Shown: positions 5,603-13,354 of the stretch, piece after piece
How positions within the stretch are numbered: position 1 is the stretch's first letter
Layout: every line of letters begins with the position of its first letter
Source: an uncultured Synergistaceae bacterium
GTDB lineage: Bacteria > Synergistota > Synergistia > Synergistales > Dethiosulfovibrionaceae
Assembly: GCA_902489135.1 (NCBI GenBank)
Contig: CABTYW010000024.1
Coordinates: forward strand, 1 to 26,266
Direction: 5' to 3'
Length of the DNA: 26,266 bases
Program-made: the position numbers and the translations under genes
Notes under the pieces: generated by a model
What the model saw: only the letters and a program-made list of their open reading frames with translations
Told to the model about the DNA's origin: nothing
Database searches by the model: none

Positions 5603-5854
5603 GTGCTCAGAACGTCAGAACGGAACGAGCTTATCCTTTATGCGACGTGGGACAGTCGGCGCGGGCGCCATTACGTCGACGTCGCCGAAAGAGTCGACTG
5701 GCCGCCGCCCGAAGGCGCGCGCATCATCTGCCGCATCGACCGTGAAGACCGGCGTCTGATGTTGGACTGGGCGATCCAGCTAGCGAAGCTTGGCTGGCCC
5801 CTGAAAAAGATCCGTCAGGTCTGCGAAGGAAAGAAAACGCGGTGGAAGCCGTAG
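5603..5854 (+). CDS. hypothetical protein upstream of the integrase
   Basis: From GTG 5603 (weak AAAGG upstream) the frame encodes about 83 residues beginning with LRTSERNELILYATWDSRR. It continues with VAERVDWPPPEGARIICRID and ends LGWPLKKIRQVCEGKK, which looks like a small HTH or helical pair. No family is recognised with confidence. It overlaps the integrase start by 13 bases, so the two are probably co-expressed. The frame stays open upstream to 5363 with no better start, and that part is antisense to hicA. Confidence 0.5.
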   Translation: MLRTSERNELILYATWDSRRGRHYVDVAERVDWPPPEGARIICRIDREDRRLMLDWAIQLAKLGWPLKKIRQVCEGKKTRWKP

Positions 5855-6435
5855 AACCCATCAGACACAAGACGAGCATCGCCAGGATGAAGCGCATATT
5901 GAAGGCAAGGTCGCCGCGAGATTTTGCCCTGTTCACTCTGGGGCTGAACACGGGATTGCGCATAAGCGACCTGCTCTCGCTCACCGTCGGCGACGTCCTG
6001 GCAGGGACGGGAACGCGGCTGCGCATTGCTCATCGTCTCTCTCTGCGCGAACGCAAGACGGGCAAGAGGCGAAACATCATGCTCAACTCACCTGCGCGCG
6101 ACGCTCTGGCGCTGTATCTGCGCACTCGTGAACGGCGGTATCCGGAGGATCCTCTGTTTCTGTCGCGCAAGCACGAGAAGGATGGTTCGCTGCGAACGCT
6201 GTCCAGAGCGTGGGCCTACTGCATCATCGTGAACGCCGCGCGAACTGCCGGCATTTCCTCGCGTATCGGCACACACACCATGCGCAAGACCTTCGGCTAT
6301 TTCAGGTACACCGCCGGTGTCCCCGTGGAGCAGCTGATGAAGATCTTCGGCCATGCTTCGCCTGAGATAACTTTGGCTTACATAGGCATCACTCAGGAAG
6401 AGATCGACGAAACGTACACGGATTTTCCCCTTTAG
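5842..6435 (+). CDS. short tyrosine recombinase (catalytic domain only)
   Basis: At 197 residues from GTG 5842, this is much shorter than a standard phage integrase (~350-400). It contains all expected catalytic residues: Arg40 in TGLRISDLL, Lys72 in RKTGKRR, His145 and Arg148 in HTMRKTFGY, His171 in GHASPEITLAY and Tyr180. The arm-binding domain is absent and the core-binding domain is reduced to ~25 residues. Such compact recombinases occur in phages of Gram-positive bacteria next to the packaging genes. The enzyme should cleave and rejoin DNA, perhaps resolving multimers or acting as the phage integrase with a small attachment site. It lies downstream of an unknown gene and 181 bases before the HNH gene. 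Confidence 0.88.
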   Translation: MEAVEPIRHKTSIARMKRILKARSPRDFALFTLGLNTGLRISDLLSLTVGDVLAGTGTRLRIAHRLSLRERKTGKRRNIMLNSPARDALALYLRTRERRYPEDPLFLSRKHEKDGSLRTLSRAWAYCIIVNAARTAGISSRIGTHTMRKTFGYFRYTAGVPVEQLMKIFGHASPEITLAYIGITQEEIDETYTDFPL

Positions 6436-6554
6436 AAAATCAGAAACCCCTTTCAGAACGGTCTATAAGGCCCTGCTTTTCTTTTTCTGGAACGTTGCCC
6501 TTAAACGCGCGTAGGATTTCAATCTGAGCCATCCTCGACGCGTTGAAACGACAA

Positions 6555-6604
6555 GAGCGGTCAATCCGCTCACGAAACAAACAAAATGTAGATATGTTTG
6601 TTTC
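6555..6604 (+). repeat. two adjacent perfect inverted repeats upstream of the HNH gene
   Basis: GAGCGG/CCGCTC (6555-6571, 5-base loop) is followed by GAAACAAACA/TGTTTGTTTC (6574-6604, perfect 10 bp around 11 bases). They fill the space just before the HNH ribosome site (AAAGG, 6607-6611). They may be a regulator site, a structured leader, or part of a packaging (cos-type) region. The rest of 6436-6616 holds no supported gene. Confidence 0.6.
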
Positions 6605-6616
6605 AGAAAGGTCATC

Positions 6617-6988
6617 ATGCCACGAATTCCCGGTGAAAATTATTTGAAAATGAAAAAGGTCCAGTCTCGAAAAGAGTACAACCGATCCCGTCCTGTCGGC
6701 CATGATTTTTATCAATCGACGGAGTGGCGAAAACTCCGCGCCGCCTATCGACGAGCACACCCTCTTTGTGAAGAATGCCTGCGCGAAGGTCGAACGGAAC
6801 CGGCTGCTGTCGTGGATCACGTCAAGGAAATTGCCGACGGCGGCGATCCATACAATTGGGACAACCTGCAATCCCTGTGCCTGCCATGCCACAACCGCAA
6901 GACGGCAGCAGAACGGCGGCGAAGGGCAGGGGGAGGGGGGAGTCAAAACTCCAAGCCCCTTGCGGGTGTCAGCGGTGGGCACCTCTAA
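6617..6988 (+). CDS. HNH endonuclease of the packaging module
   Basis: This 123-residue protein has the HNH fold: EWRKLRAAYRRAHPLCEECL, then VVDHVKEI (Asp67-His68), GGDPYNWDNLQ and LCLPCHNRKT. Cys51/Cys54 and Cys88/Cys91 form the zinc-binding knuckles. HNH proteins of this kind lie beside the terminase of cos-type HK97-like phages and help the large terminase nick DNA at cos. ATG 6617 follows AAAGG at 5 bases; the later ATG 6650 is possible. The C-terminal ~25 residues (AGGGGSQNSKPL) are encoded by a G-rich polypurine tract and are probably unstructured. A terminator (7054) lies between it and the small terminase. Confidence 0.93.
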   Translation: MPRIPGENYLKMKKVQSRKEYNRSRPVGHDFYQSTEWRKLRAAYRRAHPLCEECLREGRTEPAAVVDHVKEIADGGDPYNWDNLQSLCLPCHNRKTAAERRRRAGGGGSQNSKPLAGVSGGHL

Positions 6989-7053
6989 AACAGCGGGCGC
7001 GAAATCGGAAGGCGCAGGGGCAATCCAGTTTAGAAAATAACGTCACAGAAAGG

Positions 7054-7085
7054 ACGAGTTCCGCGACGGCGGAGCTCGTTTTTAT
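7054..7085 (+). terminator. strong intrinsic terminator between HNH and small terminase
   Basis: ACGAGTTCCGC (7054-7064) pairs with GCGGAGCTCGT (7069-7079) with one T-G wobble and a 4-base loop, followed by a T-run (7079-7083). It lies inside the expected late operon, so late transcription must pass it by antitermination or start again downstream. Confidence 0.8.
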
Positions 7086-7109
7086 CTTGTCAGGAAAGGC
7101 GGTGAAAAC

Positions 7110-7583
7110 ATGGCAGGCAGAAAACCTAAACCGATCGCGCTGCGAGTGCTTGAAGGGAATCCAGGGCACCGGCCGATCCCTGCGGACTCGCCGGAGCCAG
7201 AGCTCTCTGCCGAATGCCCGGCGCCGCCCTCCTACCTGTCGCGCATGGCGAAGATCGAATGGCGCCGCGTCGCGCCAGAGCTCTACCGCCTCGGTCTGCT
7301 CAAAGGACTCGACGTGCAGCCGCTGGCCATCTACTGCCAGGCGTATGCCGACCTGCGCAAAGCGCAGGAAGTCCTGAACAAGGACGGCCTGACCTACATC
7401 CACGTCAACAAAGCCGGCGAGGAAAACCTCACCGTGCGTCCGGAACATTACATCGTCCAGGCCTGCATGAAGCAGATCAAGGTCTTTTGTACAGAGTTCG
7501 GCATGACCCCCAGCAGCCGGTCGCGCCTCTCCCTTCCAAGCGAGAAGAAAGACGGCGACGGACTTGAGGACCTCATCCAATGA
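7110..7583 (+). CDS. terS: terminase small subunit, P27 family
   Basis: The protein opens with MAGRKPKPIALRVLEGNPGH, the hallmark of P27-family small terminases (GRKPxP...LxGNPGK/HR). It continues with APPSYLSRMAKIEWRRVAPEL and a helical body (LDVQPLAIYCQAYADLRKAQ), ending in an acidic tail. At 157 residues it is a normal size. Small terminases form a ring that recognises the packaging site and hands DNA to the large subunit. ATG 7110 has AAAGG upstream at a suitable distance. Its stop overlaps the ATG of the large subunit by 4 bases, indicating translational coupling. Confidence 0.92.
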   Translation: MAGRKPKPIALRVLEGNPGHRPIPADSPEPELSAECPAPPSYLSRMAKIEWRRVAPELYRLGLLKGLDVQPLAIYCQAYADLRKAQEVLNKDGLTYIHVNKAGEENLTVRPEHYIVQACMKQIKVFCTEFGMTPSSRSRLSLPSEKKDGDGLEDLIQ

Positions 7584-9124
7584 TGGATGAGTACTACGCT
7601 GCTCGTGCCGTCAAGTTCGTCCGCGCCCTCAAGCACACCAAAGGCGAATGGGCCGGCAGCCCCTTCCTTCTTCAGCCCTGGCAGGAAGTTTTCCTGCGCG
7701 AGCTCTTCGGCCGCGTCGACCGGAACGGCCTGCGGCAGTACCGTACTTGCTACGTCGAGGTCCCCCGCAAGAACGGCAAGTCCGAGCTGGCCGCCGCCAT
7801 CGCCCTGTACATGCTCTTCGGCGACGGCGAACCCGGCGCGGAGATCTATTCCGCCGCGTCCGAACGCAACCAGGCCGCCCTCGTCTTCAACGCCGCGGCC
7901 GCCATGGTACGCGCTTCCCCGTCCCTGACCAAGCGCTGCCGCATTATCGACTCGCAGAAACGCATCGTCTACTACAAAAACAACAGCTTTTACCAGGCCA
8001 TCAGCGCCGACGCCGATACCAAGCACGGCTTCAACGCCCACTGCGTCATCTACGACGAGCTGCATACCGCCCCCAACCGCAACCTGTGGGACACCCTCGC
8101 CACCTCGATGGGCGCCCGGCGGCAGCCCCTCATGCTCGCCATCACCACCGCCGGCTGGGACCGCACCTCCATCTGCTGGGAACTGCACGACTACGCCCAG
8201 AAGATCCGGCAGGGCATGCTGCAGGATTCGACCTTCCTGCCCGTCATCTACGGCGCCGAAGAGAACGACGACTGGGGCAGCGAAAAGACTTGGAAGAAAG
8301 CCAATCCGAATCTTGGCGTGTCCGTCAAGCTGAATTTTCTGCAGACAGAGTACAAAAAAGCTCTCGAAATTCCGGCCTTTGAGAATTCCTTCCGCCGCCT
8401 CTACCTCGACCAGTGGACCAGCCAGGAAACCCGCTGGCTCGCCATGACCGACTGGGACGCCTGCGACGCCGGACCGGCAGACCTCGACGAACTGGAGAAC
8501 GAACCTTGTTACGTCGGCGTCGACCTGTCAAGCACCACCGACCTGACCAGCATGTCGCTGTATTTCCCCGACCTGAGCCTCGTCAAAAACTGGTCGTGGA
8601 TGCCGGAAGAACTCGTCGACATGAAAGTCCGCCTCGACCGCGTCCCGTACTGGGAATGGATCCGCCAGGGATACGTCGAACTGACCCCCGGCAACGTTAC
8701 CGACTACGGCTTCATCCGCGAGCGCATCGTCGGCATCGCCGAAAGATTCCGCGGGCTCCGGGGCATCGGCTACGACCCGTGGAACGCCACCCAACTCATG
8801 ATCCAGATCGAACAGGACGACGGCCTGACCGTCATCCCCATCCGGCAGGGCTTCCGCTCCTTGAGCCCCGCCTCCAAGGAACTGCAGCGCCTCGTCGTCA
8901 GTCATGAGCTGCGTCATCTCGGCAACCCCGTGCTGAGATCCGCCGCCGAGAACGCGAAAGTGAAGATGGACGAAAACGAGAACCTGCGCCCCGTCAAGGC
9001 CAAGACCAGCGGCCGCATCGATCCCCTCATGTCGCTGATCATGGCCATCGCCGCCCGGCAGCAGACGGAAGGCATTTCCACAGGCCCCTCGGTCTACGAA
9101 GACCGTGGCCTGATCGTCATTTAG
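7580..9124 (+). CDS. terL: terminase large subunit
   Basis: This is a 514-residue two-domain packaging motor of the HK97/Terminase_1 type. ATPase motifs: Walker A VPRKNGKSE (61-69), Walker B VIYDEL (156-161) and a coupling segment AITTAGWD. The C-terminal RNase-H-like nuclease has its first acidic residue in YVGVDLSSTTDLT (Asp315), a second in GIGYDPWN and a third in GRIDPLMSL (Asp481). It pumps DNA into the prohead and cuts concatemers. Together with the HNH protein and P27 small subunit it implies cos-type rather than headful packaging. The sequence is complete. A ribosome site for the portal gene overlaps its stop codon. Confidence 0.96.
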   Translation: MMDEYYAARAVKFVRALKHTKGEWAGSPFLLQPWQEVFLRELFGRVDRNGLRQYRTCYVEVPRKNGKSELAAAIALYMLFGDGEPGAEIYSAASERNQAALVFNAAAAMVRASPSLTKRCRIIDSQKRIVYYKNNSFYQAISADADTKHGFNAHCVIYDELHTAPNRNLWDTLATSMGARRQPLMLAITTAGWDRTSICWELHDYAQKIRQGMLQDSTFLPVIYGAEENDDWGSEKTWKKANPNLGVSVKLNFLQTEYKKALEIPAFENSFRRLYLDQWTSQETRWLAMTDWDACDAGPADLDELENEPCYVGVDLSSTTDLTSMSLYFPDLSLVKNWSWMPEELVDMKVRLDRVPYWEWIRQGYVELTPGNVTDYGFIRERIVGIAERFRGLRGIGYDPWNATQLMIQIEQDDGLTVIPIRQGFRSLSPASKELQRLVVSHELRHLGNPVLRSAAENAKVKMDENENLRPVKAKTSGRIDPLMSLIMAIAARQQTEGISTGPSVYEDRGLIVI

Positions 9125-9142
9125 GAGGTGAGTCCCACGAAA

Positions 9143-10384
9143 TTGAAAACACTGATCAAGCGCGTAGCCGTCAAAACCGGCGCGCTCGATCTGCTCGACG
9201 TCTTGGGCGAGGGCCCCGCCGGCGGCCTGAAAGCGGCGGGGCAGAGCGTCACCGCCGCGAGCGCCATGCGCGTCGCCGCGGTTTACGCCTGCGTCGGCAT
9301 CCTCAGCGAGACCATCGCCCAGCTTCCCATCCGCGTTCTGCGCAAGAGAGCCGACATCGGCGCCGACGAAGACCGCAGCTCGCCGCTCTACAGCCTGCTT
9401 TACAAGAAGCCCAACGACTGGCAGACCAGCTTCGAGTTCCGCGAGATGGCCATGCAGCACCTGTGCCTCTACGGCAACTTCTACGCCTGGAAAGTCCGCG
9501 ACAATTCCGGGATGGTGCGCGAACTCTTGCCGCTGGCCCCGGGATCCATGACCGTCCGCCAGAACAGCGACTGGAGCCTGACCTACCAGGTCGCGAACGG
9601 GCATTATTTCCGCAGCGCCACGCCCTACGAGATCATGCACATCCGCTACCGCACGCTGGACGGATACCGCGGCATCTCCCCAATCGCCTACAACCGCGAG
9701 ACCGTCGGCCTCGCCCTGGCGACCGCGCAGCACGGCAGCAACCTCTTCAAAAACGGCGCCCAGCCCAGCGGCGTGCTGGAACACCCCGGACGCCTCAGGA
9801 AAGAAGCCGCCGACCGCCTGCGCGAGGAATGGCACGCCGCCTACGGCGGCGAGAACGGCGGCCGCGTCGCCGTGCTGGAAGACGGCATGAAGTACAGTTC
9901 CATGAGCATGAGCCAGGAAGACGCCCAGTACATCCAGACCCGGCAGTTCACCGTCGAGGAAATCGCGCGCATCTTCCGCGTCCCCCTGCACGAGATCCAG
10001 AGCACCCAGAAGACCACGTCCTGGGGAAGCGGCATCGAAGCCATGAACATCGGCTTCGTCTCGCGCACCATTCTGCCCTGGGTGAAACGGTGGGAAGCCG
10101 TGATCCAGAAAGACCTCGTTCCCCCCGGCGAGACCGATCTGATCGTCAAGTTCAACCTCGACGGCTTGCTGAGAGGCGACCTCAAGAGCCGCTACGAAGC
10201 GTACCAGATCGGCATCAACAACGGCTTCATGAGCCCCAACGAAGCCCGCGAGAAGGAAGACCTCAACCCCCGCGCCGGCGGCGACGAGTTCATGACCCCG
10301 CTCAACATGCGCGTTTCCGGCGACGACGCCGGCGGCGACACCAGTACAGAGGAAGGCGATGTGGATGAACAGAATGATGAATAA
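9143..10384 (+). CDS. portal protein, HK97 family
   Basis: This product of about 413 residues matches the HK97-type portal: AMRVAAVYACVGILSETIAQLP, LLYKKPNDWQTSFEFRE, LYGNFYAWKVRD, HIRYRTLDGYRGISPI and TVEEIARIFRVPLHEI. Portals form the dodecameric vertex through which DNA enters. The start is unclear. AGGAGG (9123-9128) overlaps the terL stop. GTG 9128 sits inside it, ACG 9137 is at the ideal 8 bases but is non-standard, and TTG 9143 is the first usual start downstream (14 bases). Family proteins need few residues before the LKTLIKR helix, so any of these gives a functional protein. The last 20 bases overlap the protease gene. Confidence 0.95.
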   Translation: MKTLIKRVAVKTGALDLLDVLGEGPAGGLKAAGQSVTAASAMRVAAVYACVGILSETIAQLPIRVLRKRADIGADEDRSSPLYSLLYKKPNDWQTSFEFREMAMQHLCLYGNFYAWKVRDNSGMVRELLPLAPGSMTVRQNSDWSLTYQVANGHYFRSATPYEIMHIRYRTLDGYRGISPIAYNRETVGLALATAQHGSNLFKNGAQPSGVLEHPGRLRKEAADRLREEWHAAYGGENGGRVAVLEDGMKYSSMSMSQEDAQYIQTRQFTVEEIARIFRVPLHEIQSTQKTTSWGSGIEAMNIGFVSRTILPWVKRWEAVIQKDLVPPGETDLIVKFNLDGLLRGDLKSRYEAYQIGINNGFMSPNEAREKEDLNPRAGGDEFMTPLNMRVSGDDAGGDTSTEEGDVDEQNDE

Positions 10385-11003
10385 ATACGAATGCCCGCTG
10401 GAAATCAAGGAGCTCAAGGACGACGGCAGCTTCAGCGGCTACGGCAGCGTTTTCGGCAACGTCGACTATTACGGCGACGTCGTCGAAGCCGGCGCCTTCG
10501 CCAAGACACTGATCGCGAAAACGCCGGCGATGCTGTGGCAGCACGACAGCGCGGAGCCCATCGGCGTATGGACCAAGATCGCCGAAGACGAAAAAGGGCT
10601 CTATATGGAAGGCAAGCTGCTTACCGGCAAAGTGGCACGAGCCTCCGAAGCGCATGAACTGCTCAAGGCCGGAGCCATCAAAGGGCTGTCCATCGGTTAC
10701 ATGCCCAAAGCCTGGGAGTGGTCGAAAGACGACAGCGGCGACAGCATCCGCCACCTCAAGGAAATCGACCTGTGGGAAGTGTCCCTTGTCACCTTCCCCG
10801 CCAACGAAGCCGCGGTCGTCACCAGCGTAAAAAGTTTGGAGTCCATCCGGGACGTCGAAGAGACCCTGCGCGAGGCGGGCTTTTCGCGGTCAGAGGCCAA
10901 GGCCCTGATCGCCCGGGTCAAAGACCTTCAGCGCGACGCTGAAATAAAAGGCGCGGCTGTGGCAGCCGCACAGGAACTGTTGAAAAACATGAAAGGAATG
11001 TGA
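10365..11003 (+). CDS. HK97-type prohead protease
   Basis: This is a Peptidase_S78/U35 (HK97 gp4-like) serine protease. GYGSVFGNVDYYGDVVEAGAF is the usual N-terminal strand pair, with catalytic His60 in MLWQHD and Ser109 in IKGLSIGY. The IDLWEVSLVTFPAN segment ends the core. It cleaves the scaffold-like N-terminal part of the capsid protein and itself during head maturation. ATG 10365 is chosen because GAGGAAGG (10349-10356) lies 8 bases upstream; ATG 10359 is too close. The C-terminal ~60 residues are helical (VEETLREAGFSRSEAKALI). The order portal, protease, capsid is typical. Confidence 0.95.
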   Translation: MNRMMNKYECPLEIKELKDDGSFSGYGSVFGNVDYYGDVVEAGAFAKTLIAKTPAMLWQHDSAEPIGVWTKIAEDEKGLYMEGKLLTGKVARASEAHELLKAGAIKGLSIGYMPKAWEWSKDDSGDSIRHLKEIDLWEVSLVTFPANEAAVVTSVKSLESIRDVEETLREAGFSRSEAKALIARVKDLQRDAEIKGAAVAAAQELLKNMKGM

Positions 11004-11009
11004 TCCGCC

Positions 11010-12200
11010 ATGGAAGAACTGAAAAAACTGATCGAAGAGATCGGCAAGGCCTTCAACGAGTACAAGGCCACCAACGACGCCCGCATCGAAGAACTGAAAA
11101 AGGGCGGGCAGGCCGGCGAGCACGAAGAGAAGCTGGCGAAACTGGAAGCGAAGCTTACCCAGCTCGAAGAAGCCAAGAGCGCCCTCGAAGCCAAGCTCAA
11201 CCGCCCCGGCAACCCCGGCAGCCCCGACCCCGAGAAGGAAGAGTACCGCAAAAGCTTCAACGGCTGGCTACGCAAGGGCGCCGACGGCGGACTGTTGGCC
11301 AAGACCGTCAATACCGGTTCCGACGCCGACGGCGGCTACGCCGTGCCCGAGATCGTCAACATGAACGTCTACAACCTGCTGCGCAGCGCCGTCCCCATGC
11401 GCGGCGTCTGCAGCGTCATCTCCATCGGCAGCAACAACTACAGCCAGCTGGTAGGCACCCACGGTGCCACCGGCGGCTGGGTCGGCGAGAGCGACGCGCG
11501 CAGCGCCACCAACACCCCCAAGCTGGAACGCGTCAGCGCGGTCATGGGCGAGGTGTACGCCAACCCGCAGGCCACGCAGGCATCCCTCGACGACATGTAT
11601 TTCGACGTCGAAGGCTGGCTGGGCAGCGAGATCGCCGAAGAGTTCGCCATTATGGAGAACGCGGCCTTCACCAACGGCAACGGCGCCAACAAGCCCAGGG
11701 GCCTGTTCGCCTACCCCACGGCGGGCACCAAGGACGGCACGCGCCCCTTCGGCACGCTCCAGTTCATCAAGAGCGGCGCGGCCGGCGCGTTCCCCGCGTC
11801 CCCCGGCGACCTGCTCATCGACTTGGTCACCGCCGTCAAGACAGGACACCTGGCGAACGCCCGCTTCATGTTCAACCGTCTCACGCAGGCGGCGATCCGC
11901 AAGTTCAAGGACGCCGACGGCAACTACCTGTGGCAGCCCGGACTTCAGGCCGGCGTCCCCGGCCTGCTGCTGGGCTATCCCGTCGCCGTCAACGACGACA
12001 TGCCCGACCTTGCCGCCGACAGCCTCTCCGTCGCCTTCGGCAACTTCGCCGCGGCCTATACCATCGTCGACCGCATCGGCATCCGCATGCTGCGCGACCC
12101 CTACACCAACAAGCCCATGGTCGGCTTCTACAGCACCAAGCGCGTCGGCGGCTTCCTCAAGGATTCCGAAGCCGTCAAACTCCTCAAGTTCTCCGCCTAG
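11010..12200 (+). CDS. major capsid protein, HK97 fold
   Basis: Residues 1-75 are a charged coiled coil (LKKLIEEIGKAFNEYKATND, LEAKLTQLEEAKSALEAKL), the delta domain that acts as built-in scaffold and is removed by the protease. The mature part contains GGYAVPEIVN, a central region GWVGESDARSATNTPKLERV and LLGYPVAVNDDMPD, then GIRMLRDPYTNKPMVGFYSTKRVGG near the end. These are hallmarks of Phage_capsid (HK97 gp5-like). At 396 residues it is a typical length. It is preceded by the protease and followed by a strong hairpin (12220) that may set high capsid mRNA level or stability. Confidence 0.96.
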   Translation: MEELKKLIEEIGKAFNEYKATNDARIEELKKGGQAGEHEEKLAKLEAKLTQLEEAKSALEAKLNRPGNPGSPDPEKEEYRKSFNGWLRKGADGGLLAKTVNTGSDADGGYAVPEIVNMNVYNLLRSAVPMRGVCSVISIGSNNYSQLVGTHGATGGWVGESDARSATNTPKLERVSAVMGEVYANPQATQASLDDMYFDVEGWLGSEIAEEFAIMENAAFTNGNGANKPRGLFAYPTAGTKDGTRPFGTLQFIKSGAAGAFPASPGDLLIDLVTAVKTGHLANARFMFNRLTQAAIRKFKDADGNYLWQPGLQAGVPGLLLGYPVAVNDDMPDLAADSLSVAFGNFAAAYTIVDRIGIRMLRDPYTNKPMVGFYSTKRVGGFLKDSEAVKLLKFSA

Positions 12201-12219
12201 CGGTGGAACGGACGTCACC

Positions 12220-12255
12220 GGGCAGGCAGCCTTTCGCAGGGCTGCCTGCCCCTTT
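12220..12255 (+). terminator. strong hairpin after the capsid gene, partial terminator or stabiliser
   Basis: GGGCAGGCAGCC (12220-12231) pairs perfectly with GGCTGCCTGCCC (12240-12251), a 12-bp stem with an 8-base loop. Only CTTT follows, so read-through is expected. Its position after the capsid gene fits a partial terminator or an RNA-stabilising 3' structure. Confidence 0.6.
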
Positions 12256-12270
12256 CAAAGCGGTGAGACC

Positions 12271-12612
12271 ATGACCGTTACCGAACCTATCGCTCTTGAA
12301 GAGGCAAAAGCCCATCTCCGCGTGGAATTTTCCGACGACGACGCCTACATCTCCGCACTGATCACCGCCGCCCGCGAATACGCCGAGGCCTTTCAGAACC
12401 GCCTCATCGCCGTGCGGAACTACGAAGAGGGAGAAACAGCCCCCGAAGGCGAAACGATCGAGCCCGCCGGCGCCATGGAACGCCATGCCATGCTTCTGCT
12501 GATCGGGCACTGGTACGCCAACCGCGAGGCCGTCACCGTCGGCGCGTCGGGCAGCGAAGTTCCCCTTGCCGCCACGGAGCTGCTCTGTTTCAACAGGAAG
12601 TGGCCGGTATGA
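12271..12612 (+). CDS. head-tail connector (gp6-like / QLRG family)
   Basis: 113 residues: MTVTEPIALEEAKAHLRVEF, then DDAYISALITAAREYAEAFQNR and MERHAMLLLIGHWYANREAV. The IALEEAKAHLRV and LLLIGHWYANRE motifs identify the phage gp6-like/QLRG connector family, helical proteins that extend the portal to form the first adaptor ring. The start ATG 12271 is the first in frame after the capsid hairpin; its ribosome site is weak (GGTGAG). The stop overlaps the next ATG by 4 bases. Confidence 0.88.
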   Translation: MTVTEPIALEEAKAHLRVEFSDDDAYISALITAAREYAEAFQNRLIAVRNYEEGETAPEGETIEPAGAMERHAMLLLIGHWYANREAVTVGASGSEVPLAATELLCFNRKWPV

Positions 12613-12929
12613 GAGCCGGACAGTACCGCGACCGCGTGGAACACCGCCGCGTCGTGAAGATCAAAGACGCCATGGGCGGCTTCAAGAACTTCGAACAGCG
12701 CCTCGGCTTCCGCTGGGCCAACGTCGCCGTGCCGAAAGCGCGCGACAACATCCTCGCCATGCAGGGCGTGGAGCTGCGCACGCACGTCGTTACCGTGCGC
12801 GACCGCCCCGACGCGCCCCAAATGGGAGACATTCTGATCTGCCGCGCCCTGCGCCTGCGTGTGCTCGCCGCGCGCCCCGACCCCGCGAACGCCTGCGTGT
12901 ACCTGGACTGCGAGAGCGCCAAACCATGA
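12609..12929 (+). CDS. head-tail adaptor / stopper (SPP1 gp16-like)
   Basis: 106 residues starting MRAGQYRDRVEHRRVVKIKD and containing WANVAVPKARDNILAMQGVE and THVVTVRDRPDAPQMGDIL. This is the small beta-barrel pattern of the phage head-tail joining family (Phage_H_T_join), which closes the connector and prevents DNA leakage. The ATG 12609 start (AGGAA 9 bases upstream) is preferred over the in-frame GTG 12600. It overlaps both neighbours by 4 bases. Confidence 0.85.
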   Translation: MRAGQYRDRVEHRRVVKIKDAMGGFKNFEQRLGFRWANVAVPKARDNILAMQGVELRTHVVTVRDRPDAPQMGDILICRALRLRVLAARPDPANACVYLDCESAKP

Positions 12930-13354
12930 GCGTGAAAGTCATCGGCAGCGACAAACTCCTCAAGGCCTTCAAAGAATTGCCGGAGAAGATGAACAAGGTG
13001 CTGGGCGACGAGCTCGAAAAAACCGGCGAAGAGATCCGCGACGAGGCAAAACGCCGGGCGCCTGTGCGCACCGGCGCGCTGCGCGAGTCCATCAAGAAAA
13101 AAGCGTGGCGGCGAAACGGACGGACGACGGTGAAGGTGCTGGCGGACTACCCCAAAACTGGAAGATACCGCAAGGCCAAGACCCGGAAACAGGCAGCTGG
13201 ATCCCGCGAATATTACGCCTTCGCGGTGGAATACGGGACAAAACACGTGGAAGCGCAGCCCTTTCTCATGCCGGCGGCCCGCAAGGCGGAAAACGGGCTC
13301 GAACAGCGCGTCAGCAGCAACATGGATATCGTCCTGAACAAGGAGTTCAAATGA
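12926..13354 (+). CDS. HK97 gp10-like tail/neck protein
   Basis: 142 residues. The pattern EIRDEAKRRAPVRTGALRESIKK, then YYAFAVEYGTKHVEAQPFLMPAA is characteristic of HK97-gp10_like proteins, which act at the head-tail joint or in tail tube completion. The N-terminal part (IGSDKLLKAFKELPEKMNKVL) is helical. It is preceded and followed by 4-base ATGA overlaps, showing a translationally coupled chain from 12609 to 13710. The order connector, stopper, gp10-like, completion protein is the canonical HK97-like arrangement. Confidence 0.9.
   Translation: MSVKVIGSDKLLKAFKELPEKMNKVLGDELEKTGEEIRDEAKRRAPVRTGALRESIKKKAWRRNGRTTVKVLADYPKTGRYRKAKTRKQAAGSREYYAFAVEYGTKHVEAQPFLMPAARKAENGLEQRVSSNMDIVLNKEFK

Noticed and set aside
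6440..6982. Minus-strand frame of 180 codons ending in 6440-6530
   Set aside because: Most of it is antisense to the HNH gene. The part in the gap (MAQIEILRAFKG...) looks protein-like, but its start abuts a weak purine run and no family is recognised.
8528..10417. Very long open frame (629 codons) on the minus strand
   Set aside because: It is antisense to the terminase and portal genes. Its residues are the Val/Ala/Gly/Asp-rich pattern expected from the complement of high-GC codons, and it has no recognisable motif.
11000..12274. 424-codon + frame overlapping the capsid gene
   Set aside because: It is extremely Arg-rich in the +2 phase of a high-GC gene, while the overlapping capsid frame is clearly real.
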